Source: Phytophthora quininea
Lineage: Eukaryota > Oomycota > Peronosporomycetes > Peronosporales > Peronosporaceae
Direction: 5' to 3'
NCBI GenBank assembly: GCA_011947345.1
Contig: JAAVTG010000802.1
Span: 19,761 to 83,760, forward strand
DNA: 64,000 bases
Part shown: piece after piece, positions 34,111 through 45,063 of the stretch
Layout of the letters: each line of letters begins with the position of its first letter
How positions within the stretch are numbered: the stretch's first letter is position 1
Notes under the pieces: model-generated
The model's database searches: none
What the model was told of the DNA's origin: nothing
Seen by the model: only the letters and a program-made list of their open reading frames with translations
Made by a program: the position numbers and the translations under genes

Positions 34111-34499
34111 TTGGGGAACGAAGACGTGTTATTTGGCTTATCTACTTCGATGAAAATTGCGAACTGACTACTCTATCCCTTCGTGCTTCACATCTACCCC
34201 CGGTTCGTCTAGCAGCTGCTCGACCACCCTCTTTCCACCTTTCTACTCGCGATCCTGTCACGATCGACGATCGAGATTCCGGTGATTGACACTCGTGATC
34301 AATGATCAGGGTTCCGGTGGTCGACGATCCTCGCGATCTGGCGACGTACTTAGGTAATATGACAATCGCACTTAAAGCGGCGATCGTACATAAATGGATA
34401 TCCCATCGGGAACTTCCGTCACTCTCAAACTCGCTTCACCTCAGCCGCCCCGTCATCGCCGCTACGTACTCCCCAGGTGCGTTGAGGCTCTGAGAGACC
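34111..34499. other. No supported gene
   Basis: GC-rich spacer with GATC-rich words (CACGATCGACGATCGAGATT). No frame supported. Confidence 0.4.
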
Positions 34500-36060
34500 T
34501 TGCACGTGTTGGCGTTGACGCTTGGTAACCGTGAATCTGTTCTCGGATGGCTGACCAAACCGCCGACGCTGACTGCGTCACACCTGACACCTGCTCCGTG
34601 TGCATTTCTGGGCTTGCCCCGCCAAATCCCGAGCTGCCAACGGTCCCCGGTGCATCTTGCCGACGCTATCGCTGCAGTTGTCCCCCACTCGCCGCTGATG
34701 CCTGAGAGCTATACGCTATCTCGCGATCAGTGCTGCCTGCTGAGGTCAGCGAACCGTGTTTTGGCACAGCACGCGCTCGTTCTGCATCAGGAGCTCGACA
34801 GAGCAGTAGCAAGCGCTGCCGAAGGCGAACCCCAGTCGTGATAGGATATCGCAGTCGGTATTGTTGGTGCAGGTATCATCGACACCTCGACTAGTCCTCA
34901 AGACCGAGCTGAGACTGTTAATTCTCTCCGTGGAGAGCTCAAACGGGTGTCTAAGTCGCGTAGATCAGCGCTGCTTCGAGCACATCGAGCTGAAGAACTC
35001 GCTAAAGAAGAATGCCAAAAACATCGCCAAGCGGAAGCCAAACGTGAGAGACTTACCGCTGACATCCGTGCGTTACGTGATCGAGTATTGCAAGCCGAAA
35101 AACTTGCCTCACAAGCCGACGGTCTTGTTGCTGAGACAGGCGCTCGTGCGGAAAAGGCTGTGCAAAAGCGGACCCGATCTCAGTCTGATCTGGGGCAGAT
35201 TAAGAAGGCAAAACTTGCGGCCTACAAGCGCATTGCTAATCCCGAGGACCAATTGCAGGTTGCCCACCAGACCATGTAAGAAGATCGCTTCGCTTATGCA
35301 GCGATCCGTCAGGAACTCCAGATACAGGTACAATTCCTCACGGAACGTGACACTGAGAGGGGTCAGCTGCTGGAAAGTGCAAGAGCCCCCGGCGTGTAGC
35401 CGAGAGGGTTTGTGATGTCCTAGCTGGACGTCTGCAGACTTTGCTCGCGACCGTAGGTGGGGTCCTAGACGTCGACGTTCTCATTCAGGACATCACGATC
35501 TCGGTGGAGATCGAAAACGCGGTCGATTCGGGTTCGTAGGAGACTAGTCAGCGCTTGAGGGCTCTCGATCGACATCTTCAGGTCGACCAGCAATACTTAT
35601 CAACCGCTGATCACCCTTCTCCGGTCGCAGATCATCCGTCGCAGGCAGCCGATGTACGATCGCTGGAGGCCGATCAGTGCCAACAGACCGTTCAACCGCA
35701 GTCGGCGATTGCCGATGCAAGTTCAACAGCTGCAGACACACACTTGGAGGCTGTCGATGAGCGTTGGACGTCGTTGATCAACAGCCTAGGACGATTGATG
35801 GCCGGTCCGAGGCTGCTGGTCGCCCTCCAGAGACCATCAATCGCAGCTCGCAGAAGGATCACACTACAATCACCACTCCAGATAGGATAACACAGAGTTC
35901 GTTTTACCTTGTAAGACCCAAGTCGCCTTCGGAATCAAGTCTGAGCACGGGAAACTACATTGGCCCGCCCAAGACAAGAAGACTCGACACTGCTACGGAA
36001 GTGCGGTGGGTATTGGATAGCTTGGCCAGCTCCCATCGACTCTCAGCTCAAGTCCCCCGC
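34500..36060 (+). pseudogene. Gag-like coiled-coil protein remnant
   Basis: Frames in series: QCCLLRSANRVLAQHALVLH leading into QELDRAVASAAEGE. Then come SLRGELKRVSKSRRSALLRA, HRAEELAKEECQKHRQAEAK, LASQADGLVAETGARAEKA and IANPEDQLQVAHQTM, a long charged coiled coil. Short helical pieces follow (DVLAGRLQTLLATVGGVLDV, then DRHLQVDQQYLSTADHPSPV). Near 35950 GNYIGPPKTRR matches the KYIGPP element at 21.1 kb. Stops and shifts break it repeatedly. No enzyme domain. It is probably the gag of a degenerate LTR element. Confidence 0.45.
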
Positions 36061-36487
36061 TAAAGGAAGCGGCAAGCAACTGGAAAGGAACAAGGTCATC
36101 ACATCGCGCGAAGGCAACCCCAGGGTCTAGAAGACGTCTAGCCCGTCGACCCGTGATCTCGAGAGACTCGATGACAGTTAACAACCCCGATCCGGCGCTG
36201 CGTGAGGATTTCCGCGCAGTGACCAAGGCCCCATCATCTCGCCAAGAAGGTTCGACTTGACCAAGGCGCATATCTCCCTCGAGTCATCTAAGGAGAGCGA
36301 CCTGTCCCATCGACAAGTACACAAGGTGAGCCGCATTCAGCATCCCACGGATATCGGAGTACACCCTCCGTTAGTCGGTGTCTGGGCGCAGTGGAAGCGG
36401 ATTTCGATAAATCTGCTACACCACACCAGGGATTATACTCTTGCCTAATGTACTCCACCGTTTTGGTGGTCGTAGGGGCCAAATCCT
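36061..36487. other. Tail of the gag-like element, no gene
   Basis: Resembles 21190-21640 at DNA level (CACAAGGTGAG, then CCCTCCGTTAGTCGG) and ends where the palindromic LTR begins. Confidence 0.4.
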
Positions 36488-36624
36488 TGTGGTGTAGCGG
36501 GTTGACGAGAGCGCCCCGGTCCGCGCGGAGATGGAATGGTCGGAACTAGAGAACAATCAAAACGGGGGCGCTCCAACTAAGTACGGCATCTGATCACATC
36601 AGATCCCCGATCAAGTACGACTGG
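36488..36624 (+). repeat. Left palindromic LTR, part 1 (before the gypsy insertion)
   Basis: Starts TGTGGTGTAGCGG. It is the inverted match of the right end of the LTR at 45064-46006. It stops at ACTGG, the gypsy target duplication, and resumes at 44041. Confidence 0.85.
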
Positions 36625-36972
36625 TGCAGCGGGGCTGCGTAGCAGTGCACGTGCACAGAGGAAGACGTAGGACTCCCCGAGTCTGTCTCTTTAGGCGTCC
36701 CGCCTTCGGTTCTATACTAGAACCAAGTACAGTCCCGTAACTAGGACTCGCAGAGTCAGTGTCCCTTAAAACAAGGACAACACTAATTAACTGCAAAAAT
36801 AGAACTGAACTGAATTGTTATCTGACCTTTGCTGTAAATGTATAGACTAAACTATGTGGCATAGTTAATCTAAGAGATATGCAAATGAGTAGTGGAGAGC
36901 CAAATGGCTACACTATGGCTACATAGCCAGAAAGTCTACACACGGTTATGACTTTCGTGTAACCCCGTTACA
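36625..36972 (-). repeat. Gypsy 3' LTR
   Basis: 348 bp. In element sense it starts TGTAACGGGG and ends GCTGCA. It is flanked on the genome side by ACTGG. Confidence 0.93.
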
Positions 36973-36985
36973 CCCTCCCCCATCA
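36973..36985 (-). other. Gypsy polypurine tract
   Basis: In element sense the 3' LTR is preceded by ATGGGGGAGGGTG. This is a purine-rich plus-strand primer site in the expected place. Confidence 0.7.
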
Positions 36986-37554
36986 AACCGTGGGCACACC
37001 GAGTCCACGCTGGTGTAGTCACCTCAGCGAGGTCATGGCACTAAGAGTCCCGTATGGCGAACTACAGCGGCTGCTGCCTCAGTGCCTCGCACTCCAAGAT
37101 CGTTAGATCTGTGCGGCCCCGCCTCGGGGTGACTACTGGTCAGGCTGACCAACAGTCGCGGCTTTACAGCCGGCCGCGATCTTGTTCTCGCGAACAGTCG
37201 CCATTCGTGCTGGTCACAGCACACCCGAGCCTTGCTCGTCGAGCGCCTCGCGTTTAGCGCCTAGCGCTTCACCCCAGGGACCAGCTCACAGCTGCGTGAA
37301 GGTCCACGACCTGCCTGTTGGAGGAACTGAGCTATTGGCTCGCGCGCCCGCACGGTTGTGCATCCGCCAGACCTCGCTGCCCTTACGGGGTCAGCGCGCA
37401 GCTTCGCTGCCTCTGAAGAGGTCTACCACGGCGTGGTGATACTCGGCGAGCTTCGTGGGGCTAGCAAGAGCTAGCAGCATAGCTGCGGGTGCTGATGACA
37501 GCTCATGGAGCCGCTGCTGTGGTGGACGACGTCCTCCATCGATGCTGGGCGATG
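36986..37554. other. Gypsy 3' untranslated region
   Basis: No frame of note on the element strand. GC-rich, with no repeat structure seen apart from the adjoining tRNA-like array. Confidence 0.5.
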
Positions 37555-38195
37555 TGAGGTTCGATGCGAGGTTCGAACCCTCCATCAACAGACTTGCTCA
37601 GTGAGCACTAGCTACTCGGCCACGCGTTGTGGTACCTCGAGCACTGGACAACGTCCACCCCACTCGTCCTTGGACGAACGACTAAGGCTCACGGCCTCAG
37701 CCAACCTGGCTTGCTCAACGAGCGTTGAAGGTCATGCCGTATGGCGTAGCACTCCCACCGAGTGCAAAACAAGTGGACGTTGAGGGGCTCGAACCCTCGA
37801 TCACCACAATAAGCTCCGAGCACAACCCACTACTAAGCCACGCTAGCTTCAGTGTGGATGAACGAAGTCCGATAGCAACACGGTTGCTTGGCATGCTTGC
37901 CTCGTCCCCGCTCCCATCAAGAGCGACACTAGCTATGCCACACAAGTGGCTAAAGCCAACGGACGATGTCCGGAAGCAAAACGACGCTCGGTGGACGGGA
38001 TCCGCACAGGGTTTGAACCCTCGGTCAATAGCGTCAGCACCACGAGCACCCACGACTACGCCACTTGTGGCACTGTGCGGACAATGTTCGGCAGCAAAAT
38101 GAGACGCTGCATGCGAGCGCCCTCGGCGGGGTTTGAACCCTCCATCGGCTGCGAGAGCTCCTAGAGCTCCAACGACTAAGCCATAAGCCCATGGT
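37555..38195 (-). repeat. Array of four tRNA-like units in the gypsy 3' region
   Basis: On the element strand four units each carry an A-box-like word (TGGCTTAGTAGTGGGTTG type) and a B-box word (GGGTTCGA or GGGTTCAA). The B boxes (plus-strand coordinates) lie near 37571-37580, 37787-37796, 38011-38020 and 38131-38140, that is 216, 224 and 120 bp apart. The second unit forms a perfect T arm (GAGGG, loop TTCGAGC, CCCTC). Acceptor ends do not pair, so these are not ordinary tRNA genes. They could be captured SINE heads or internal Pol III-type promoters. Confidence 0.6.
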
Positions 38196-38406
38196 ATGGT
38201 CGTCCACCGTGATCTTGCCACTAACCCAATGATTCCACATCGTATTCGGCTCAACGAGCCCAGCCACACGTCACCGATGTGGACTTCGCTTCCATTGCAT
38301 GGAGCAATAGGTGAGGCACCCTTACGAGCGCAACACCCGCTCATGCTGCCTGCGCAGTGGTTTCGGACCAGAGCCTGAGCTCAGCGTCTGATCCACTCGC
38401 CCTCAC

Positions 38407-39960
38407 CTAGTGGGAGTCGCGATGCGACAGCGGCCGGTGGCCCTCCCGACGCACCCGATCACAGCGATCAAAGGCGTCAACGACGTCAGGGCAATCTTGC
38501 CGGAGGGGAACCTCAAACTCCCATGAGTTCTGTGAATGTGGATACCCACGCCACTTCACAACGTACTGAGTACGTCCTCTGCGACGACGTCGCGCAAGGA
38601 GTTGCTCCACATGATAGTGGAGCTCTTCATTCTCATCGAGAAGAGTTAGGGGTGGACGGCGGTCCACCGGTCTTCCAGCAGGTGCCGATGTCGGCGATGC
38701 AGCTCCACGAGCTATTGCCGGATCAGGATCCGGGTCGTGATGACCACTCACAGCCCCATGGGCAGGAGGCGCACGGGTCTGCCGTGTTAGCAACGGTGCT
38801 AGCGCTTCCGCGCTTACCCCTGCGGGGTCTCGGTACGGCTTGAGCAAGCCCACGTAGGACACCGGGTGTGTTCTCATCTTCGCTGGGAGATTGAGCGTAT
38901 ACGCTAGGCCCTTCTTGGTCACGACCTTAAACGGTCCAATGAAGCGTGGACGCAGCTTCGTCTTGAAGACGGCCGACACGGCGTGCGTGGGGAGGTTCTT
39001 CGCGTTGAGTAACACGAGGTCCCCGACCTTGAACTCCCACACGTTGCCTCTGCCGTTAGCATCGGCGTGTTCCTTTTGAACATCTTGGCTTTCAGCCATC
39101 GCGTCGCGCACACTGCGTAAGACGTTCAACCTCGTCGAGAGGAAGTCATCGACTTGCTTGCGCACCGCAAGAGGGCTGACATCAGCAAGCTCGGGAGCTA
39201 TCCCTTCCCCGCCAAGCCCGTGGCCACGAAGTGGAGGGGAAAGGGGACGCGCGGGTGCGCTAAGCCGCTCACGTAGAACGGAGTGAAGCCCAGTCGTGTG
39301 CCTAGCACCTTGAAGACGGACGTCCAAAACTTCTCCGCGAAGCGCGGTCACGATCTGAGACGACCGTCTCAAGCAGACCGTGCTGCCGAAAGACTCGATC
39401 GATGAACAGCGAGGCTGTACCCTCTCCGTCAATGAAGTCCGGCACCGCCACTAGGTGAGCCATCTTGCTCAACCGGTCAACAAAGACCACAATACCCGTG
39501 TTGCCTGCCGAGTCCTTCGGCAGGCCAAACACAAAGTCCATACTCATGGACTGCCAACACCCGCTGGGTAGTGGAAAGCTCGCCAGCGGTGCCGCCGCAT
39601 GCAGCGCGGGTTTGACCCGTTGACACGTCTCACATGTGCGCACATATGTGCTGACCCACTTGTACAGCTTGGGCCACCAGAACATGGAGCTCACTGAGCT
39701 GTAGGTCTTCTCGCGGCCAAGATGGCCGCTCGTGGGAGCGTCGTGAGCCTCATAAAGTATCCGATACTTGAGGTCCTCATCATGAGGCACCACGACGCGA
39801 GGACGGTCATTCGGACCCGTGCTGTAGTACAGCAGGCCGCCATCGGAGGTGTAGCGATGCAGCCTCGCCCGCAAGCGCCCAGACAGTTCTGTCTTCGAGT
39901 CCTTGAACTCGTCGCTCTCCAGAGCGCGCAGCAATGCGACGCAGGACTCGTCCTGTGCAT
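38407..39960 (-). pseudogene. Gypsy integrase with internal deletion, plus chromodomain
   Basis: From about 39960 the frame gives RNase H end, DEDLKYRILYEAHDAPTSGH, the zinc-binding region (STYVRTCETCQRVKP), and the core start (SMDFVFGLPKDSAGNTGIVV, then VSDRD). A frameshift follows. Near 39290 the text jumps from KVLGTRL straight to GFTPFYVSGLAHP. About 55 codons that the family normally has are absent, including the catalytic Glu region. The second frame (from about 39290 to 38407) has VWEFKVGDLVLLNAKNLP and IGPFKVVTKKGLAYTLNLPA. It ends with a chromodomain (HYHVEQLLARR, then TQYVVKWRGYPHSQNSWEFE). Integrase should insert the cDNA and the chromodomain guide it to chromatin, but this copy cannot work. 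Confidence 0.85.
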
Positions 39961-41750
39961 ACGCTGATCAGATCAAATCCGTCACCGACGACGTCACCAT
40001 CGTGACATGAGAAAGCTCATAGTCCGGCCGGCGCGACAGCGCATCGGCCAGGACGTTCTGCCTGCCAGGCTTGTACTTCACCTCGAAGTTATACTCCGCA
40101 AAGAAGGAGAACCAGCGGGCCATTCTCTACGAGAGGTGAGGCGACTGTGTCGCAGTGCGTAGTGACGCATGATCCGTGAAGATCACGAACGGCTTAGAGC
40201 CGAGCAGGTGCACCCTGAACTTGACGAGAGCATACTTCATCGCAAGTAGCTCCTTGTCGTGAACTGGGTAGTTCTTCTCCGCAGCTTTAAGCTGGCGAGA
40301 CTCAAACGCGATCATGCGTTCACGCCCATCGACGTCCGCTTGTAGCAAAGCGCAGCCGATGGCAAAGTCGGAGGCGTCACAGACGACGCTAAACGAACGA
40401 TCGGGGTCCGGCAGCGCCAGTATCGGCGCCTGCAGGAGGCTCTCCTTGATCTGCGCAAACGCAGCCTCGTGCTCAGCACGCCAACACCAGTCCGCATCCT
40501 TCTTAAGGAGATTGGACAATGGCCTAGCCAGCTCAGCGTAGTTCTCGCTGTACTTGTGCAAGTAACTGGCGAGGCCAAGCCACTTGCGAAGGTCCTTCTG
40601 GTTCAAGAGAACCGGCCAGTCCACTATGGCCTAGACCTTGGCAGGATCTGCCCGAAAGCCACGCTTCCCAATGAAGCAGCCGAGGAAGGGAATCCCCTCA
40701 CCACCAAAGACACACTTGTCTGCGTTGGCGTACAACTTATTCGTGCGCATGCACTCGAGCACCGCTCGCAGATGCTCCACGTGCATCTCGACGTCAGTCT
40801 TCCCGTGCTCAGCACGACTATGGACGAAGATGTCTTCGAAGTATGTCTGTGCATACGCCCGATGGGGCCGGAACAACTGCGTCACGAGACGATTGAACGT
40901 CGCTGGCGCGTTCGACAGCCCTAGGGCATAACGAGCCACTCCCAGAGCATGCCGCTCGGGGTGCTCACCGCTGTCAGCGACATCGCTCGCTCGCATGAGC
41001 AGTTGGTAATAGCCATCGACTAGGTCGAGCGCGCTATACATGGTACAACCAATCATGTTGTTCTGAAGAACATCCTTTCTAGGAATCGGCGTCTGCGCCG
41101 GGATCGTGGCTGCGTTCAGCTTATTGAAAGCATGAACGATGGGCCACTTGCCATTGGGCTTTCTGACACAGAACGTCGGCGTGGAGTGCGGAGACTTGCT
41201 CTCACGCACAAGCCCTGCCGCGTGCTTAGCACGGAAGAAGGCGTCAATGACGTCGCACTGCTCCTTCGACAAGGGGCACTGGCGTGTGACGCAGTACTTC
41301 GTTCCGGGAACCAGGTCAATTTTATGGTGGACCCCTCGGTCAGGAGGAGGCCACTAGGTGGCTCCTTTGAGACGACGCCTCCATACTCCTTGAGTAAAGG
41401 ATAGAAGGGGTCAGTCGGGTCCTTCAGGATCGCTGACCCGCTCCGCGCATTCAATGCTTTCTTGGTCTCGACCAAGACCGACTCGTCCACGAGGGACGAC
41501 GAGTTCAACTCGTCTTTGGGTCGAATGATGACCACTTCGGCGAGCTCGCCGTCCTTCAGTGCCGCCCCAAACTCGGCGACGGACATCTCGTCCAGCTCTA
41601 AGAGCTCGCCAACACTTGGCAGGTCATCGAGGCGCATGCCTCCTTCAACCGCACCCGTCACTCCGTCGACGAGAGTGTAGAGCTGTTCACAGCCCAACCG
41701 CTGAGCACCGCTCGGCGCGGTCGACGCCTTTGGCGCTACAGACACCTTGT
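39961..41750 (-). pseudogene. Gypsy reverse transcriptase and RNase H
   Basis: From about 41745 the linker reads CEQLYTLVDGVTGAVEGGM and ends in a frameshift near 41330. RT resumes with LSKEQCDVIDAFFRAKHAAG, STPTFCVRKPNGKWPIVHAF, then YALGLSNAPATFNRLVTQLF. The active site reads YFEDIFVHS near 40830, where the family motif is YxDD, so the first Asp is Glu. After a TAG at about 40631 comes the thumb (DWPVLLNQKDLRKWLGLASY) and RNase H (FSVVCDASDFAIGCALLQAD, NYPVHDKELLAMKYALVKFR, FVIFTDHASLRTATQSPHLS). A TAG follows, then a TGA near 39970. At least three nonsense codons and one frameshift are present. Confidence 0.9.
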
Positions 41751-42238
41751 GTAGCGCACGCCGCGCTTTCCGGCACCTCCGCCTCGCCGAGGCACGTCCA
41801 GATGGGGACGGGGCTCACTGTGCCCTCGCCGTCTCTCAAATGAGGGAGTTCGCCCGAGGGCGCCACGCGAAGCGTCGCGAGATCTTTAATCGCGGCCGGC
41901 ATTCGCCGCAGTCGATGGAACAGCCTTCAAAGAAGGCTCAGTGTCCGAGACACTCAGCGACTCGCTCGGTCTACGACCGCAGCCACTCGACGGAGTACGT
42001 GCCGCCGCACAACTATCAGCCCTCAAAGGCTGTCCAGGACTACAGTCCTTCACGGTGCCGTCCACCAACTCGGACACAGCGACATCCAGCATCATGACCG
42101 ACTCGGCCCAGTGCTCGCGCCAATAGCGCTTCTGCTTCCTAGCAGAGGTGGGTTCATGACTCGCCAAAGCTCCGCTATGAGAGATGCGTGTAGCGCCCAA
42201 GGTCTTCGACCGCCAATCGACCCATGGCTCGTGGCGCT

Positions 42239-42795
42239 CTAGCCACGCCATGCCAGGATGAGGTCGTACCTCGAATCCAGGTCAAGGACCAGACAGCGTT
42301 CTACGCTATCGAAGTCCAAGAACTTCAGCCCAAGGTCCATCGGGACCCTCGGCACCGTAACACGGGCCCCCGCCGCGAGACGGACAGTGACCGTGTCACC
42401 ACTTCGCTCTCGTAGAGCCTCAACGTACCGCTGGCTACCTTGAACGGCGGAGCGTCTGACATAGTTTCCAGACGCCCCAGAGTCTATCAAGACTACCCAT
42501 GGCTTGTCGAAGCCCTTCACGTCCACCAGGACGACCAGCAAGCCCGGCTTGCATACACGTTCCGTGTTATAGAGCACGGAGCTCTTCGGGGCTGAGCCCT
42601 GCTGCCTCTCCTTCCCACACGCACTACAGAACTCAGTTCTTCCCCAGTAGGCCGCCTCGCGCCTACTGGGAGTTGGCGTTTCCTGCGCCGAGCCTACTTG
42701 GCTCTCGGCAGGGGTGCGGCCGAGCTGGCCGGAGCACTGCTTGCGCAGAGGGCATGTCGGCCTCAAGTGGCGGGTGCTCCCGCACACATAGCATC
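42239..42795 (-). pseudogene. Gypsy zinc knuckle and protease
   Basis: The minus frame begins with the CCHC knuckle CYVCGSTRHLRPTC (the nucleocapsid end of Gag). A linker follows, then the aspartic protease active site VVLIDSGASGNYVRRSAVQG and a second-half motif LVLDLDSRYDLILAWRG ending at 42239. The next part of the protease-RT linker (WLERHEPWVDWRSKTLGA) continues in another frame from 42251, so a one-base shift lies near 42245. Confidence 0.85.
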
Positions 42796-43635
42796 ACCGG
42801 ATGCCTGCTCGCTGCTCAGCAGCTCCGAGCTCCTCGGTTTCATCCTCAGCATAGCTGAGGTCCATGGGCTCAGGACCATTCGATCCGGAAGAGCTGGTGT
42901 TGGCACCGACTCGAGACAACTTAAAGTTGAACTCGTCATTCAATGCCACACGGACGGCCTTATCGAAGTCGGCCGGGCTCTGACGGGATACTTCCGTGCG
43001 AGCCACTCCAGCTCGGAGTCCTTCCATGAAGACGGTCACGGTGACCACCTCGGGTAGAGGATCGCCAGCCATGCCAGCAATGAGCGTTCGTAGCTCTTGG
43101 ATACAGTCTACCAAATCCTACTTACCCTGGCGGGTGGCAAGGAAGCGTGACCTCACGCGATACGCCTGGTTAGGCGGGGAGAACACCTGCATGAGCTTCC
43201 CTTTCAGCTCCTTCCAGGTCGGGAAGGCCTCTTCGACAGACGTCCCCGACGTCAAGGCCCATTCTCTCGCTCGCCCTTCGAGCTTCGAGATCGCAAGCGC
43301 CACGCGCTGGTTCTCCACTTGGAGCATGGCTGATCCCATGGCCATCTCGACCTCTCTGGTCCACAACAGGAGGTTCTCCCCTCCTTCCCCGAGAAGGTCT
43401 TCACGCACACCGAGAGCGGCTTCGCCCGCTGAGGGAGCGCTGCAGCAGCGACACGCTGTTGAATATGCTCCAACATAGCATTCTCGTACTTCGAGAACGC
43501 CTCAAGGCGCGCCGTCACGGCGTCAGGCCCTTGCGAAGCAAGGAGCGCTGTGCCCTCAGGGCCCAACAAGGACGCAAGCTTATTAAGCGTGTCCTGCTGA
43601 CTGGGAGTCAAGTGCGCAAACGCTGCTTGCTCCAT
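42796..43635 (-). pseudogene. Gypsy Gag
   Basis: ATG at 43635 gives MEQAAFAHLTPSQQDTLNKL, then a helical N-terminus ([20 protein letters not shown]). After a shift near 43390 the Retrotrans_gag core follows: [61 protein letters not shown] after RQGK at about 43115 is followed by LVDCIQELRTLIAGMAGDPL and PEVVTVTVFMEGLRAGVART. Gag should build the particle. This copy needs one frameshift and one nonsense codon repaired to be read. Confidence 0.85.
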
Positions 43636-43692
43636 CCTCACAGAGGTTCAGTCGACGACTCAAGAGTCGGATTGACTTTAAGTGCTATCAAG

Positions 43693-44040
43693 TGCAGCGG
43701 GCCTGCGTAGCGGTGCACGTGCACAGAGGAAGACGTAGGACTCCCCGAGTCAGTGTCTCTAGGCTTTGAGCCTTCGGTTCTATACTAGAACCAAGTACAG
43801 TCCCGTAACTAGGACTCGCAGAGTCAGTGTCCCTTAAAACAAGGACAACACTAATTAACTGCAAAAATAGAACTGAACTGAATTGTTATCTGACCTTTGC
43901 TGTAAATGTATAGACTAAACTATGTGGCATAGTTAATCTAAGAGATATGCAAATGAGTGGTGGAGAGCCAAATGGCTACACTATGGCTACATAGCCAGAA
44001 AGTCTACACACGGTTATGACTTTCGTGTAACCCCGTTACA
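43693..44040 (-). repeat. Gypsy 5' LTR
   Basis: 348 bp, matching 36625-36972 with about ten differences by eye. The bases next to it on the element side (CTTGATAGCACTT) are the presumed primer-binding site. I could not assign the tRNA. Confidence 0.92.
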
Positions 44041-44856
44041 ACTGGCGATCCGACGACATGGGTACAGATCTTTACGATCCGACGTCCGATCTTTACAGAT
44101 GGTTAGGACTATGGGGATCAAGAGCTGGCTCAAAGCCCAGCCCAGAATTTGATGTGTGCCGACCCGAGGGATGCCTGCAGCAGATCGATCAAGAGCGACA
44201 ACCCCAGAAACGCTAAACCAGCTGGGAACTGTAGCTCCGGAGCCAGCCAAGGAGCCCAGAGAGTGACGCGTGTCCAACAAACGGGTAGTTTTAGTTCGGT
44301 CCGCATTTAGCTACGAAAAACACAAGTCCACACCGGCAGACAAGCGATAATATACTCTCGTGCCGCCCAAGTTCGACTTTGCCTCGTGCCAGCCTCCCCT
44401 CGTAGAAGAATCGCCCCGAACCACAATCTATAGGGTGGGATCGGGCGCTACGAGTTGTCGGTTGTGTGGATCTAACCAACCCCGAAGTGTCACGAGAACG
44501 GCACTATAAATAGAGACGTCTACGCGGAGCAAGCGATAGGGCCGAGCGATTGACGGAGAGAGAGCGCGTGTGCGGTTGACCGATTGATCAAGCGATAGGG
44601 ATCAGCCGGTCTAGAAGAAGAGAAGGGAAGAAGACAACCGGAAGTGTGGGAAGCCCATCCTCGCACGGCCACCAACCAAGACCTCAAGTACCAAGGTTAC
44701 ATTCCTGGCCACTGCGTTATCGCGCTTTGGAATTACGTCAGTCAAGTCCTGGGAAAACGCGACGTCGTTTTAACCGAGGTGACGTCGCATTTATGAGCTG
44801 GAGATCCCCTGCCTCTAGATCCGAGATCGGATTTTCTGGTAAGCCACTCCACCACA
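44041..44856 (+). repeat. Left palindromic LTR, part 2
   Basis: Continues 36488-36624 after the gypsy. The joined LTR is about 948 bp, starts TGTGGTG and ends CACCACA, as LTRs do. A TATAAATAG box sits at 44505-44513, about 600 bp in, which fits a U3/R border. It is a close inverted copy of 45064-46006. Confidence 0.88.
44505..44513 (+). promoter_or_regulatory. LTR TATA box
   Basis: TATAAATAG on the plus strand of the left LTR. The mirror image CTATTTATA lies at 45410-45418 in the right LTR. The position is consistent with LTR transcription start control. Confidence 0.55.
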
Positions 44857-45063
44857 TTACTGTTGCATCTGAATCAAGTTGCAGGGCTGCTGGGCGAGCG
44901 CTGGGCGTTCCTTAGAGGACACTGACAGATTCGTTAAACAAGAAGGGGACACTATCGCGTTTAGGGGACCTGAGGAGACGCTGGTGCGCACTCCTGGTCG
45001 CCGAGAGATCATTTCGTTTCTTGATGAGCTGATTGTTTTCATGAAAGACCTCCGGCACGAGGA
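44857..45063 (+). other. Spacer between the inverted LTRs, with a gag-like remnant
   Basis: 207 bp. The plus frame reads DRFVKQEGDTIAFRGPEETL, then GRREIISFLDELIVFMKDLR and runs into the inverted LTR. The coding look, right after an LTR end, suggests the 5' start of an internal region cut short by the second, inverted LTR. No further domain is present. Confidence 0.45.

Larger units (their letters stand above)
36625..44040 (-). mobile_element. Full-length Ty3/gypsy chromovirus, TSD ACTGG
   Basis: 7,416 bp on the minus strand with two 348-bp LTRs that differ at about ten positions by eye. The target duplication ACTGG is at 36620-36624 and 44041-44045. Minus-strand order is 5' LTR, gag, zinc knuckle, protease, RT, RNase H, integrase, chromodomain, a 1.4-kb region with four tRNA-like units, purine tract and 3' LTR. 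Several stops and frameshifts, an RT active-site change and an internal integrase deletion make it defective. It landed in the left arm of an inverted LTR pair. Solo LTRs of the same family are at 295-641 and 47552-47925. Confidence 0.95.

Noticed and set aside
37555..38195. Genuine tRNA genes
   Set aside because: A and B boxes are present, but acceptor stems do not pair and anticodon arms are poor.
42499..43478. Plus-strand frames over the gypsy gag and protease
   Set aside because: Antisense shadows of recognisable gag and protease on the minus strand.
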